A DNA stretch of 64,000 nucleotides from Enterovibrio qingdaonensis (lineage in GTDB: Bacteria > Pseudomonadota > Gammaproteobacteria > Enterobacterales > Vibrionaceae). Position numbers and translations under genes: made by a program. The stretch spans positions 124,001 through 188,000 of the forward strand of contig NZ_JAJUBB010000004.1 in assembly GCF_028683135.1 (NCBI RefSeq), read 5' to 3'. The notes below the pieces were generated by a model. It was not told the DNA's origin. It was given only the letters and a program-made list of their open reading frames with translations, and made no database searches. This document shows, piece by piece, positions 33,176 through 42,201 of this stretch (position 1 is the stretch's first letter; every line of letters begins with the position of its first letter).

Positions 33176-34384
33176 TCATGCTCTGATCTTCTCGATCAGT
33201 TGCTCACACTCTTGTAACGACAAATAGTGGGGAACCGGATAATTCCATCTCGCCTCAGATGTCGCGTGCTTCGCGATATCCGAAATATCCGTTTGCTGCA
33301 ATTCAACCAAGGTTTTTGGTAACGACATTTCATCTTGCAATGACACAACATAAGCAACAAACGCCTGAGCGTTCATTTGATCATCCCAATGCGATTCGCC
33401 AGCCCCAACTATTTTTGCCAGGTTCGCCATCTTCGTCTTTGCTGAAGGCAATGATGCCGCCAAGACATGTGGCAAAGCTAGTGAATTCGCGACACCATGT
33501 GGCGTACCATATTTGGCACCTAGGTTATGCGCAATGGCATGTGCGTAACCTAAGCTGGCTTTCGTAAATGCAAGGCCAGCAAAATATGACGCCATTGCCA
33601 TATTTAGCCGTACCTGTAACGATTTTCCGTCCTTATATGCCGCGATCAGATTTTCATGGATCAAGGTCATTGCTGCTGTCGCATAGGCATCGGTTTCTGT
33701 GGTGGCGTTTAGCGAAAGATAAGCTTCGACAGCATGCGTCAACGCATCCATCCCTGTTGCAGCCGTAATATGAGGCGGTAAATCAACCATTAGCGCAGGA
33801 TCTAACGCAGCCATAAGTGGAACGAGTTTCGGATCCATTAAAGGCGTTTTTTTGTGATTAAAGGGATCGGAGATCACCGCAGCAACCGTCACCTCAGATC
33901 CCGTTCCCGCTGTTGTGGGTATGACAAAAAGAGGGGCTGGTGTTCGCCACACGCGCAAGAGTCCAGCCAATCTCTTGATTGACTTATTATTGGTAACACG
34001 CGCCGCGATAACTTTTGCGCAATCGATTGGAGATCCGCCGCCTATCGCCAAGATCCCGTCACACCCATTTCTACGATAGAGATCAAGCCCAAGCTCTGCC
34101 TGAGAGTATGTTGGATCTGGCGTAACATGACTAAAAACCGTGTACTCCACACCGCGTTTCGATAAATATTCTTCAATCTTGCCGACAATACCGATATCAA
34201 CCAGCGGCTGATCACTCACAACAAGCAACTTCTTAAAATTCATTAATCCTATTGCTTCACACAACTGTTCAGCACTGTCAGCCCCCGTAAATAATGTAGG
34301 CCTAGGAATAGGTATCACACGGGCCGCAATTTTTAAGGCTTTCATATAGGTTTTATGCAGAAAGAGCGATACTTGCTCGGACAT
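33176..34384 (-). CDS. Iron-containing alcohol dehydrogenase
   Basis: This 402-residue group III alcohol dehydrogenase has the NAD-binding GGGSPIDCAK at about 115-124 and PTTAGTGSEVT. The metal-binding region spans GMDALTHAVEAYLS (Asp/His) and YAHAIAHNLGAKYGTPHG (His ligands). It oxidises or reduces a primary alcohol/aldehyde with NAD(P); the exact substrate is open (butanol, lactaldehyde and 1,3-propanediol enzymes share these motifs). There is an N-terminal extension of about 20 residues. It is monocistronic, divergent from the nucleoside hydrolase gene. Confidence 0.88.
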   Translation of the reverse strand: MSEQVSLFLHKTYMKALKIAARVIPIPRPTLFTGADSAEQLCEAIGLMNFKKLLVVSDQPLVDIGIVGKIEEYLSKRGVEYTVFSHVTPDPTYSQAELGLDLYRRNGCDGILAIGGGSPIDCAKVIAARVTNNKSIKRLAGLLRVWRTPAPLFVIPTTAGTGSEVTVAAVISDPFNHKKTPLMDPKLVPLMAALDPALMVDLPPHITAATGMDALTHAVEAYLSLNATTETDAYATAAMTLIHENLIAAYKDGKSLQVRLNMAMASYFAGLAFTKASLGYAHAIAHNLGAKYGTPHGVANSLALPHVLAASLPSAKTKMANLAKIVGAGESHWDDQMNAQAFVAYVVSLQDEMSLPKTLVELQQTDISDIAKHATSEARWNYPVPHYLSLQECEQLIEKIRA

Positions 34385-34760
34385 ATCAGTTTGCCTCTCA
34401 TTTCAGTAGTTTCAGCCTAGGCGGAACTTGCGGCTCCTTCTAGATTTTTGCGAGAAAAAACAGCCATTCATCACGAACAAAAACAGACACACCAAAGTAT
34501 GTGAGCATTAGAAAAAGGCAGAATAGAAAGGATAAAAGTCGACCAGAATATTATCACCTAAGATTTTAGCGGCGATAACGATTGAAACATTCCGAATGTT
34601 AAAACGTCTACAGGCCTTTAAAAATGGTCAACCGCAGCATTTGGAGCCACCAACTATAAACGCGGTGACTCAGTTCACATTCCACACTTTTCTGGCTTAC
34701 TTTCAGAGAAGGTGTGATACACCCTTTAAACACTCACTTAGCGAAGATTCCGAGTAAACA
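34385..34760. promoter_or_regulatory. 376-bp divergent region, alcohol dehydrogenase / nucleoside hydrolase
   Basis: No gene was seen. It must carry both promoters. A perfect palindrome GGTGT-GAT-ACACC lies at 34711-34723, 37 bases before the nucleoside hydrolase start, and is an operator candidate. Nothing else was recognised. Confidence 0.45.
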
Positions 34761-35723
34761 ATGACAAAGAAAATCATACTCGACACCGATCCGGGTATCG
34801 ATGATGCAATGGCCATCTTATTTGCAGAGGCTAATCCCAACATCGACCTTATCGCGTTAACCACGGTTTATGGTAATGCTGAAATCGAGACTGGCACCCG
34901 CAACGCGCTTTACCTCAAACAACGATTCAACATGACCTGCGATGTTGCCAAAGGTACATCCGGCCCTCTTCAACGCGACCCTGTCGAAGCCAGTGTGGCA
35001 GTGCATGGTCAAAATGGCTTTGGCGATATCGACATTGAGGACCCCTCGCTGACTGTCGACCCGAGACCCGCGCATCGATACATGATTGACGCCGTTAAAG
35101 CCGCGCCAGGTGAAATCACCCTCGTTGCGGTTGGCCCACTCACCAACCTTGCACTCGCCCTGCAAGAAGCCCCAGAAGTTACCTCAATGGTTAAAGAGGT
35201 TGTCATCATGGGTGGTGCATTTGGCACCCACGGGCACACAGGAAACGTCACACCTTTTGCTGAAGCAAACATACACGATGACCCTCACGCCGCAGATGTT
35301 GTTTTCACAGCTGATTGGCCAGTAACTGTCGTTGGTTTAGACGTTACTCATGAGGCATTTTTCTCCTCAGAGTATCTCGATACCGTTCGGGACACCTGCG
35401 GTGATACAGGGCAGTTTTTGTGGGATATCAGCCGTTTCTATCTGGCGTTTTACAAAGAACGAATGGGTGTTAACGGATGTTTTGTTCATGACCCTTCAGC
35501 TATCGCGTATGTCATAGATCCGAGTTTGTTCGAGGTTCGTAACGGCCCCATCCGCGTGGTCTGTGAAGGTCCGGCAGAAGGCATGACACTGCAAAAATAC
35601 CGCGACACAAAACATAAAACGGATGCATGGAAAGACAAACCCGCGCAGAACGTCGCCATTTCGGTTAATGACAACGCACTGTTGGATTTGTTTTTAGACT
35701 CAATGACGGCGTATTCAAAATAG
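34761..35723 (+). CDS. Ribonucleoside hydrolase (IunH/Rih family)
   Basis: This 320-residue cytoplasmic enzyme has the signature DTDPGIDDA at residues 8-16, whose Asp residues bind calcium and activate water. It also shows TTVYGNAEIE, VAVGPLTNLALAL and VIMGGAFGTHGHTGNVTPFAEANIHDDPHAA. It splits the N-glycosidic bond of nucleosides to base and ribose. Purine versus pyrimidine preference cannot be set by eye. It is a single gene for nucleoside salvage. Confidence 0.92.
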   Translation: MTKKIILDTDPGIDDAMAILFAEANPNIDLIALTTVYGNAEIETGTRNALYLKQRFNMTCDVAKGTSGPLQRDPVEASVAVHGQNGFGDIDIEDPSLTVDPRPAHRYMIDAVKAAPGEITLVAVGPLTNLALALQEAPEVTSMVKEVVIMGGAFGTHGHTGNVTPFAEANIHDDPHAADVVFTADWPVTVVGLDVTHEAFFSSEYLDTVRDTCGDTGQFLWDISRFYLAFYKERMGVNGCFVHDPSAIAYVIDPSLFEVRNGPIRVVCEGPAEGMTLQKYRDTKHKTDAWKDKPAQNVAISVNDNALLDLFLDSMTAYSK

Positions 35724-35898
35724 TGCCAAGACGGCATGTGCCCGTCTCAATCGGTAGGTCAGATATTTTTGAGGGGCTTGAGACTTCATCCAGCCCTTCA
35801 ATTTTCAGAGCGAAGCCGGACAAATCGAACGTGTTGTAATCAGAACCTAATGGGTAATCACTTTTGCCTTGAGTGACGTCACACCTCAGTTGGCTGCA

Positions 35899-37134
35899 TT
35901 AATTTAATAGACGTAGTTTTCGTTCTAGCAGTCGGCGGGAAGCGTCATTTGGTGCTGTCTGAATAGCTTGTTTATACGCCTCTCGCGCGTCGTTGAATTC
36001 ACCAAGCTTTTCTAGAACATGAGCTCGAGCTGCGTGCCAAGGTTGGTAGTTTTTGAGCGTAGCTTGCAGTTCATCAATTTTTTGCAACGCTAGTTCATAT
36101 TGCCCTGTTTCGGCGATAACCACAGACCAGTTTAGTGCCACAACAGGTGTCGGTTCGAACGCCCAAAGAGCCCTGTAGAGAAAAGATATCTGTAACCAAT
36201 CAGGTTTGGGTCGCATCATGTGGCAGTCTGCTATCGCTGCTTTAATTTGGAAAGGTCCTGATTGCTTACGCTCGATTGCGTCTTCAAGGATGCTCCTCGC
36301 CTCCTCCACAATCTCATTCTGCCAAAGATTTTCATTTTGTTCTTCTATCGGCACGATAGCACCTTTTGCATCGATTCTTGCAACTCGTCTTGAATCGGTA
36401 AGAAGCATCAATGCAAGTGCCCCCTCGATTTCCGGGTCATATGGGCAAAGCTTACGTAAAAGAGAGACTAAAAAAATACCTTCTTCGCATAGGTATCGTG
36501 GTCCAGTATCTTGTGTCACATAGCCTGTGGTGAAAATCAGGTATATCGTGGACAGAACGGTCGTTAGCCTGTCATTCCATATATCCAATTCAGGAACGGA
36601 AAAGCCGATACCTTTTGCTCTTATCTTCGCTTTTGCTCTGGACAGGCGCTGCCCCATCGTTTTTTCACTATCGAGGAAAGCCGCGGCGATTTCTCGGGTC
36701 GTCAAATTGCAAACGGTACGCAGAGTTAGCGCAACTCGGGACTTTTCCTCTAGCGCAGGGTGGCAACAGGTGAAAATCAATCGCAGGCGTTCATCTGGGA
36801 TTATTTCCGTAGCACTTTCAAAGGACTGGTCTTGTGAGATTCTGTCTACTAGGCCTGGATCGTTTTGTCTCTGAGCATGGCGTCGAGCAGCGCGAATTTG
36901 GTCTATCCCTTTGTTCAATCCTACCTTCATCAACCACGCAACAGGATCATTCGGAACACCTGCTTGGCTCCAATGCTTGAGAGCGGCAATCGATGCCTCC
37001 TGCAGCGCATCTTCGCCCATTTGGAAATCACCAAGCCTAGAAATCAACCCAGATAAAATCCGCCCCCTATCGCGGCTAAGCACCTCATCAACGATGTGAG
37101 TTACCGCAATGGCATTGGGGACGGCATTTTTCAT
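35899..37134 (-). CDS. ECF sigma factor, ECF42 type, with C-terminal TPR-like domain
   Basis: This 411-residue protein has sigma region 2 at about 20-90 (EDALQEASIAALKHW, with WLMKVGLNKGIDQIR) and region 4 at about 120-180 (LTLRTVCNLTTREIAAAFL). A long C-terminal extension of helical repeats follows (about 190-411, e.g. ALNWSVVIAETGQYELALQKIDEL). This layout, next to a DGPF/YCII gene, defines the ECF42 group, which works without a classical anti-sigma factor. It starts three bases after the YCII stop, so the two form one operon. A matching promoter is visible upstream of the pair. Confidence 0.88.
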   Translation of the reverse strand: MKNAVPNAIAVTHIVDEVLSRDRGRILSGLISRLGDFQMGEDALQEASIAALKHWSQAGVPNDPVAWLMKVGLNKGIDQIRAARRHAQRQNDPGLVDRISQDQSFESATEIIPDERLRLIFTCCHPALEEKSRVALTLRTVCNLTTREIAAAFLDSEKTMGQRLSRAKAKIRAKGIGFSVPELDIWNDRLTTVLSTIYLIFTTGYVTQDTGPRYLCEEGIFLVSLLRKLCPYDPEIEGALALMLLTDSRRVARIDAKGAIVPIEEQNENLWQNEIVEEARSILEDAIERKQSGPFQIKAAIADCHMMRPKPDWLQISFLYRALWAFEPTPVVALNWSVVIAETGQYELALQKIDELQATLKNYQPWHAARAHVLEKLGEFNDAREAYKQAIQTAPNDASRRLLERKLRLLN

Positions 37135-37137
37135 TCG

Positions 37138-37497
37138 TCAGTTCTCCATCTCGTAGTCCAGCAGCGGCCGTACTTCGATGGTGCCGAAATGGGCTATGGG
37201 TATCATCGCGGCATACTTCAAGGCTGTATCTAAGTCCGCAACGTCTACCACATAATAGCCCCCCAGATGCTCACGCGTTTCCGCAAAGGGACCATCCATC
37301 ACTTCCACCTTACCGGATTTTATCCGAAGTGAGGTCGCGGATTCGACACCTTGCAACCCTTCACCACCCACAAGCACGCCGTCGTTTTTATAGGCTTCGC
37401 TGGTTAGAGCAAACGCTTCCATCATTTCGTCAAATTCCGGTGTACCGTATTCAGGCTCTTTGTCCGGGGCAGCATACAGCAACAGCATATATTTCAT
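37138..37497 (-). CDS. YCII/DGPF-domain protein, ECF42 partner
   Basis: This 119-residue protein begins MKYMLLLYAAPDKEPEYG and has the signature MDGPFAETREHLGGYYVVDV that gives the DGPF (YCII-related) family its name. It is first in the operon with the ECF sigma factor. Members are small ferredoxin-like-fold proteins of unknown chemistry, typically controlled by the adjacent ECF42 sigma factor. AAGGAAG lies before the ATG. Confidence 0.9.
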   Translation of the reverse strand: MKYMLLLYAAPDKEPEYGTPEFDEMMEAFALTSEAYKNDGVLVGGEGLQGVESATSLRIKSGKVEVMDGPFAETREHLGGYYVVDVADLDTALKYAAMIPIAHFGTIEVRPLLDYEMEN

Positions 37498-37535
37498 TTT
37501 AAGCTTCCTTCTTTTTTGATGGTTCTCGCTACAAG

Positions 37536-37562
37536 GACGATCCTATTCCGCCGTTTTCGACA
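37536..37562 (-). promoter_or_regulatory. ECF42-type promoter of the YCII-sigma operon
   Basis: On the minus strand TGTCGA (37562-37557) is followed by 17 bases and CGTC (37539-37536), about 38 bases before the YCII start. This matches the TGTCGA / CGTC type of promoter reported for ECF42 sigma factors. It implies that the sigma factor controls its own operon. Confidence 0.75.
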
Positions 37563-37784
37563 TGCTCAGAAATATTTATTTATACCCAACAACCTGAAGT
37601 GCTCGGTATTTCCTATCTTTCTGTATGTTTTTGGATTTGGAACTGTCGGACAATCTTGCGCCATGACATTGAAAAGAGGCAGTTTTTAAGAACTTAAGAG
37701 GAATAAAAGAGTCAACCAAATAGGCTAACCCCTTTAACTGATTGCATGTCCACTCCGCGAAAATTTAACGGCTGGGGTGAGAAG

Positions 37785-38000
37785 TCACATCTCTTTTAAC
37801 GGCTTCACCACGCTATCTAACCCCTCGATCTTCAGGGCTAGGCAAAGCTGCAACAGCTTTCCTAGTTCACCCTCCGGGAAGCCTTTCTTGTCAAACCACA
37901 ATAAGTATTCTTCAGGCAAATCAATCAATACTCGTCCCGCATACTTTCCGAACGGCATTTTCATCCTTGCCAGTTTGAGCATGTTTTCTTTTTCTAACAT
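37785..38000 (-). CDS. DUF3820 family protein
   Basis: This 71-residue protein contains KMPFGKYAGRVLIDLPEEYLLWF, the core of the DUF3820 family, found widely in gammaproteobacteria and sometimes described as quorum-sensing-linked. It is small, basic and cytoplasmic. The start at 38000 gives MLEKENMLKL; Met7 is an alternative. It is transcribed leftward after the DUF4395 gene with a 65-bp gap. Function unknown. Confidence 0.8.
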   Translation of the reverse strand: MLEKENMLKLARMKMPFGKYAGRVLIDLPEEYLLWFDKKGFPEGELGKLLQLCLALKIEGLDSVVKPLKEM

Positions 38001-38065
38001 CGTTGACGTCTATTTGGCGTTATCCAGTCACAAAGTTTACCACGTGCGGTTGCGTTTGTTCGGCT

Positions 38066-38593
38066 TTACGCGGGTTGGCACGGCTCACAGCCAAAGAGCT
38101 TGTTATACATCCAGCAGCCAACACAAAAGCCCAGAACCGCTTCAAGCCATGTCAGCATAAAGCAGGCTCCAAGCACGCTAAATAGCCAAATATCCGGTAA
38201 TTCCATTAACCTGAAAACCAAACAGGCAATCCCCATCAACGCACCCAACGACCACGCAAATCGTTTTGGCTGAATCGGTTTCCATACTGGCGAAGATTTC
38301 ATTGTAAGTGCCGTGCCTAACAATCCACTCGGGCTCAAGGGGGTAAGCCCAAATGTTGCCGCCATGGTCATGTCAAAAATGACATAGGGCGCGATATAAA
38401 GAATGGGGTCAATCTCAGGCGAAACGTAGAGTGTGAACATGGTTAGCGCGGATATAATATTAAGCAGACCTGCCCTTGCTCGTGTCGCCGTCTCGTTGAT
38501 TCGTAAGCCACTTTCACCTGAAACAGCGCTACCCATAGCAAGCATTGGAGATGTGAAAAAAGTCGGTGTTTGCTTCGTTCCCTGATCAGGCAT
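38066..38593 (-). CDS. DUF4395 integral membrane protein
   Basis: This 175-residue protein has about four hydrophobic helices. It carries RINETATRARAGLLNIISALT and FCVGCWMYNKLFGCEPC, both typical of DUF4395 membrane proteins. The closely spaced Cys residues near the C-terminus could be redox active or bind metal. The start at 38593 follows GAGAG; the extension to 38671 is not supported. Function unknown; some relatives sit beside rhodanese or thioredoxin genes, but none is here. Confidence 0.75.
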   Translation of the reverse strand: MPDQGTKQTPTFFTSPMLAMGSAVSGESGLRINETATRARAGLLNIISALTMFTLYVSPEIDPILYIAPYVIFDMTMAATFGLTPLSPSGLLGTALTMKSSPVWKPIQPKRFAWSLGALMGIACLVFRLMELPDIWLFSVLGACFMLTWLEAVLGFCVGCWMYNKLFGCEPCQPA

Positions 38594-38785
38594 GACACAC
38601 TCTCTGTTTGTTTTCTTTAAACGTAGCAAACCTTTGAAAATGAACCGTACATTGCTTTCAAAATTCAGCATTGGATCTCTACCTGTTTTTGCCTCCTAGC
38701 AATTTCTTACTCAACCACCAAGCAAACCCTTGCGATACTCCGCACCTTATCAATATATCTCTCTGTTTTTATTAGTTAATACCTC

Positions 38786-38800
38786 TGGCACGACCCTTGC
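38786..38800 (+). promoter_or_regulatory. Sigma-54 promoter of the hcp-led T6SS operon
   Basis: TGGCACGACCCTTGC matches the -24 GG / -12 GC sigma-54 consensus, with correct spacing. It lies 50 bases before the hcp start. Vibrio auxiliary hcp operons are known to depend on sigma-54 and the activator VasH; no activator gene is present in this window. Confidence 0.88.
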
Positions 38801-38849
38801 GATAGAAAGCGGGACATTAATCTATCCCTACTTAAACAAGGAAATCGCA

Positions 38850-39368
38850 ATGCCAACTCCATGCTATATCGCCATTGAAGGCAAAACTCAGGGCAACATT
38901 ACGGCGGGTGCGTTCACCGCGGATTCTGTCGGTAACATCTATGTCGAAGGCCACGAAGACCAAATGCTGGTACAAGCGTTTGACCACATCGTGACAGTAC
39001 CGACTGACCCACAAAGCGGTCAGCCTTCAGGCCAACGTGTACACAAGCCATTCAAATTCACTGTGGCCCTGAACAAAGCGGTTCCACTGATGTACAACGC
39101 ATTGGCATCGGGTGAGATGCTGCCAAAAGTGGAACTTAAGTGGTACCGCACCTCGGTGGAAGGGAAGCAAGAGCATTTCTTCTCTACCATTCTGACCGAC
39201 GGCACCATCATTGATATCGATTGCCAAATGCCACACTGCCAAGACGCGAACAAGAAAGAGTTCACGCAACTGGTCACCGTGTCTGTAGCGTACCGCAAGA
39301 TTGATTGGGAACACACTGTCGCTGGCACGTCCGGTGCAGATGACTGGCGCACGCCAATCGAAGCCTAA
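38850..39368 (+). CDS. hcp: T6SS tube protein Hcp
   Basis: This 172-residue protein begins MPTPCYIAIEGKTQGNITAGAF and contains the family segments GHEDQMLVQAFDHIVTVP and HKPFKFTVALNKAVPLMYNALASGEMLPKVELKWYR. Hcp hexamers stack into the inner tube fired by the type VI system. AAGGAAA precedes the chosen ATG; the frame upstream to 38730 runs through the sigma-54 promoter and is not coding. It is the first gene of the auxiliary T6SS operon and leads vgrG by 137 bases with two hairpins between. Confidence 0.95.
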   Translation: MPTPCYIAIEGKTQGNITAGAFTADSVGNIYVEGHEDQMLVQAFDHIVTVPTDPQSGQPSGQRVHKPFKFTVALNKAVPLMYNALASGEMLPKVELKWYRTSVEGKQEHFFSTILTDGTIIDIDCQMPHCQDANKKEFTQLVTVSVAYRKIDWEHTVAGTSGADDWRTPIEA

Positions 39369-39389
39369 TCACAGGTTTGCACTGCAACA

Positions 39390-39445
39390 GCAAGTCCGGT
39401 CGGGGTTTCCTTCGGACTTGCCGCTAACCCGTCTTCGGACGGGTT
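39390..39445 (+). terminator. Tandem hairpins between hcp and vgrG
   Basis: The first stem GCAAGTCCG / CGGACTTGC (39390-39398, 39413-39421) is followed by AACCCGTC-TTCG-GACGGGTT (39426-39445), a stable TTCG tetraloop. The T tract is weak. Together they could stabilise hcp mRNA or end most transcripts, giving much more Hcp than VgrG. Confidence 0.65.
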
Positions 39446-39505
39446 TCCTGCTACAAGCATTTCCCGCGCTCGGGACAATACGGTCAGTTGTTAAGGTTTC
39501 GCAGT

Positions 39506-41599
39506 ATGGCAAGGCAAAGCGGTCTGCAATTTACACTCACGGTGGAAGGGTTACCGGAAGACACGTTCGCGGTAACAGCATTTTCGGGTAACGCCGCCCT
39601 CTCTTCCCTGTTTTCTTTTCAGGTGCAACTCGCCAGTCGTGATGAATCCCTCTCGGCGATGGACACCGTGGACCACAACGTCTGTCTGCGTTTGTGGCAA
39701 GACGGGGAAATCCAACAACGCATTCATGGCATTGTTCGCCAGTTCACGGTGGGTGATACGGGGTTTCATCACACCCTGTATTCATTGGAAATAGTCCCTG
39801 CTCTGGCCCGTCTTTCGCTTCGTCAGAACAGCCGTATTTTCCAGCACAAAACCGCCCCTGAAATTATCAGTGTCCTCTTGCAAGAAATGGGCATTGATGA
39901 CTATGCCTTTTCAATTTCGGGCAACCCTGAGCCACGCGAGTACTGCGTGCAGTATCGGGAATCCGATTTGGCCTTTGTCGAGCGACTCGCCGCCGAAGAA
40001 GGGATGTTCTATGCCTTCTACCACAATGAAAACAGCCACACCGTGCTGTTTACCGATGAGGTACAGACGTTGCCAGTCATGCCTTCGCCTTTGTTGTATA
40101 ACGTGAATGCAGGCGGTATCAGTACCATGCCGTTTATCAGGCGTTGGCAAAACATCACCCAAGTAAAACCGTCGTCTGCGCAATTGAAAGATTACAGTTT
40201 CAAAAAGCCCGCCTACGGCTTCTTGCATGACGCCACAGGCACAGAAATGGCCTACCAACGCGGGACCTATGAACACTTTGATTACCCCGGCCGCTATAAA
40301 GCGGACAGCGCAGGTAAACCCTTTACCCAATATCGCTTAGAGCATCTGAGAAGCGATGCCATCACAGCGACCGCATCAAGCAATGTATTGCCTCTGTACC
40401 CCGGACACATCTTCACGTTGGAAGAACACCCCGAGGAGGCCAACAACCGCAACTGGACTATCGTCAGTACCACCTTTGACGGCACACAACCGCAAGCATT
40501 AGAAGAGCATGGTGGCGACGGCATGACGACCTTCCACAATAGCTTTTCAGTCATTCCGGCTCACCGCCCGTGGCGACCCACACCGCAGGCGAAACCTTGT
40601 GTGCAGGGGCCACAAATCGCTATTGTCACCGGCCCTGAGGGCGAAGAGATTTTCTGCGATGAACACGGGCGGGTGAAAGTGCAGTTCCCGTGGGACCGCT
40701 ATGGCAACAGTGATGATGCTTCAAGCTGTTGGGTCCGTGTTTCCCAAGGCTGGGCGGGCAGCCAATATGGCATGATGGCCATTCCCCGTGTGGGCCATGA
40801 AGTGATTGTCTCTTTTCTAGAGGGCGACCCTGACCAGCCGATTGTCACAGGGCGCACGTATCACGCGACCAATATTCCGCCCTACCCCTTGCCGGACAAC
40901 AAAACCCGCACGGTGATACGCACGGAAACCCATCAAGGTGACGGCTTTAATGAAATCCGTTTTGAAGACCAAGCAGCGAAAGAAGAAATCTATGTGCATG
41001 CCCAAAAGGACATGAACTTGCTGGTACAAAACGACCGCAAAGACCACATCAAACATGACCTGCATTTGGATGTCGAGAATGAACGCTTTCAGCGCATTCG
41101 GGTAGATGACCATTTGACGGTGGAGGGGAATGCCAAAGAGCACATCAAAGGCAACAAAACCCTCATCAGCAACAGCAGCATTCATCTCAAACAAGGCAAG
41201 GCACACCTTGTTGAAGCAGGTAGCGAGTTTCATCAAAAGTCAGGAAACAAACTGGTAATTGAAGCCGGAAGCCAAATCACCCTTAAAGCCAGTGGTTGCT
41301 TCGTCACTATAGACACCGCCGGCGTACACATTTCAGGCCCTGTTGTTGATTTGAATGCCGGAGGCAGTGCAGGCAATGGCAGCGGATATGGGGGAGTGGT
41401 GCCGACGTTGCCTTTCGGCGTTGTCGCGCCGAAAGCGCCTCAAGAGCAAATATCATCAATCACAAGTGCCTCTCAATTTTCACTCGATGCGAATGTCATC
41501 ACTACCTTCAATTACGCACTCGCGACAGAAGACGGTGCGCTTATCACAGAGTTATGCAATTGTGGGGAGGATGGTACGTGTCCAATCCACAACAGTTAA
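39506..41599 (+). CDS. vgrG: T6SS spike protein VgrG
   Basis: This 697-residue protein has the gp27-like N-terminal part (LQFTLTVEGLPEDTFAV onward, with YCVQYRESDLAFVERLAAEEGMFYAF near 160-190). The gp5-like OB region contains FCDEHGRVKVQFPWDRYG and SQYGMMAIPRVGHEVIVSFLEGDPDQPIVTGRTYH. A beta-helix needle ends near residue 620. The short tail after the needle ends LCNCGEDGTCPIHNS and has no toxin domain. The start at 39506 follows AAGG; a TTG at 39488 is less likely. It overlaps the adaptor gene by 22 bases. Confidence 0.94.
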   Translation: MARQSGLQFTLTVEGLPEDTFAVTAFSGNAALSSLFSFQVQLASRDESLSAMDTVDHNVCLRLWQDGEIQQRIHGIVRQFTVGDTGFHHTLYSLEIVPALARLSLRQNSRIFQHKTAPEIISVLLQEMGIDDYAFSISGNPEPREYCVQYRESDLAFVERLAAEEGMFYAFYHNENSHTVLFTDEVQTLPVMPSPLLYNVNAGGISTMPFIRRWQNITQVKPSSAQLKDYSFKKPAYGFLHDATGTEMAYQRGTYEHFDYPGRYKADSAGKPFTQYRLEHLRSDAITATASSNVLPLYPGHIFTLEEHPEEANNRNWTIVSTTFDGTQPQALEEHGGDGMTTFHNSFSVIPAHRPWRPTPQAKPCVQGPQIAIVTGPEGEEIFCDEHGRVKVQFPWDRYGNSDDASSCWVRVSQGWAGSQYGMMAIPRVGHEVIVSFLEGDPDQPIVTGRTYHATNIPPYPLPDNKTRTVIRTETHQGDGFNEIRFEDQAAKEEIYVHAQKDMNLLVQNDRKDHIKHDLHLDVENERFQRIRVDDHLTVEGNAKEHIKGNKTLISNSSIHLKQGKAHLVEAGSEFHQKSGNKLVIEAGSQITLKASGCFVTIDTAGVHISGPVVDLNAGGSAGNGSGYGGVVPTLPFGVVAPKAPQEQISSITSASQFSLDANVITTFNYALATEDGALITELCNCGEDGTCPIHNS

Positions 41600-42201
41600 T
41601 CGACCCCGATTCAATAAAAGTTATCGACGGCACGAAAAACATACCAAACAACAATCTCTACGCCATTGTCGAGCCACACTTATATCCCGATTGGAAGGAT
41701 TGTTTAAGGCTGGAGCGCAAAGATGAGTTTTGGGTAACCCTCTTTGAAAATACACCTTTTGAGCATATTGATTGTGGGCCAGTTTTGATTGACCTTTCTT
41801 ACGAGCCTGAAGCTAAAAAGGCATATGTCGCCTATTGCGAAGAAATGCCAGCAGCAATCTTCTTCACCACCACGGATGTTATTCGCGTAAGCAAACTTGC
41901 ATCACAATTAAAAGGGCGATTATTAGCCAACACAGAGTCGACTAAAGCTCTGTTTCGATTTTACGACCCCAGGATGATGTTGCCATTACTCTCCGTTATT
42001 TCGGCAGAAGAACGAGCACAATTATTTCCCTCGATAAACTCGATCTACTGGTACTCACACCATTGGCTAGAAGCCACCGTCATGCAACGTGTTGATTCTT
42101 CCACTTGTCACCAGTTGTACGCACTAAACATCGATAAAAATAAACAACAACTCATGCAGATCGTCTTAGAAAAATGGCTTAACGGAGCAATAAATCGATG
42201 A
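41578..42201 (+). CDS. DUF4123 T6SS effector adaptor (Tap/TEC type)
   Basis: This 207-residue protein contains NLYAIVEPHLYPDWKDCLRLE, CGPVLIDL and LFRFYDPRMMLPLLSVIS, matching the DUF4123 adaptor family. These chaperones load a specific effector onto the tip of the VgrG encoded next to them. A GTG at 41578 is chosen because GGGGAGG ends seven bases before it; an ATG at 41554 lies further inside vgrG. Its stop overlaps the effector start in ATGA. The effector downstream is therefore its likely cargo. Confidence 0.85.
   Translation: MSNPQQLIDPDSIKVIDGTKNIPNNNLYAIVEPHLYPDWKDCLRLERKDEFWVTLFENTPFEHIDCGPVLIDLSYEPEAKKAYVAYCEEMPAAIFFTTTDVIRVSKLASQLKGRLLANTESTKALFRFYDPRMMLPLLSVISAEERAQLFPSINSIYWYSHHWLEATVMQRVDSSTCHQLYALNIDKNKQQLMQIVLEKWLNGAINR

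Noticed and set aside
41380-41599. VgrG with a fused C-terminal effector domain
   Set aside because: Only about 70 residues follow the needle, with no toxin motif; the effector is a separate gene.
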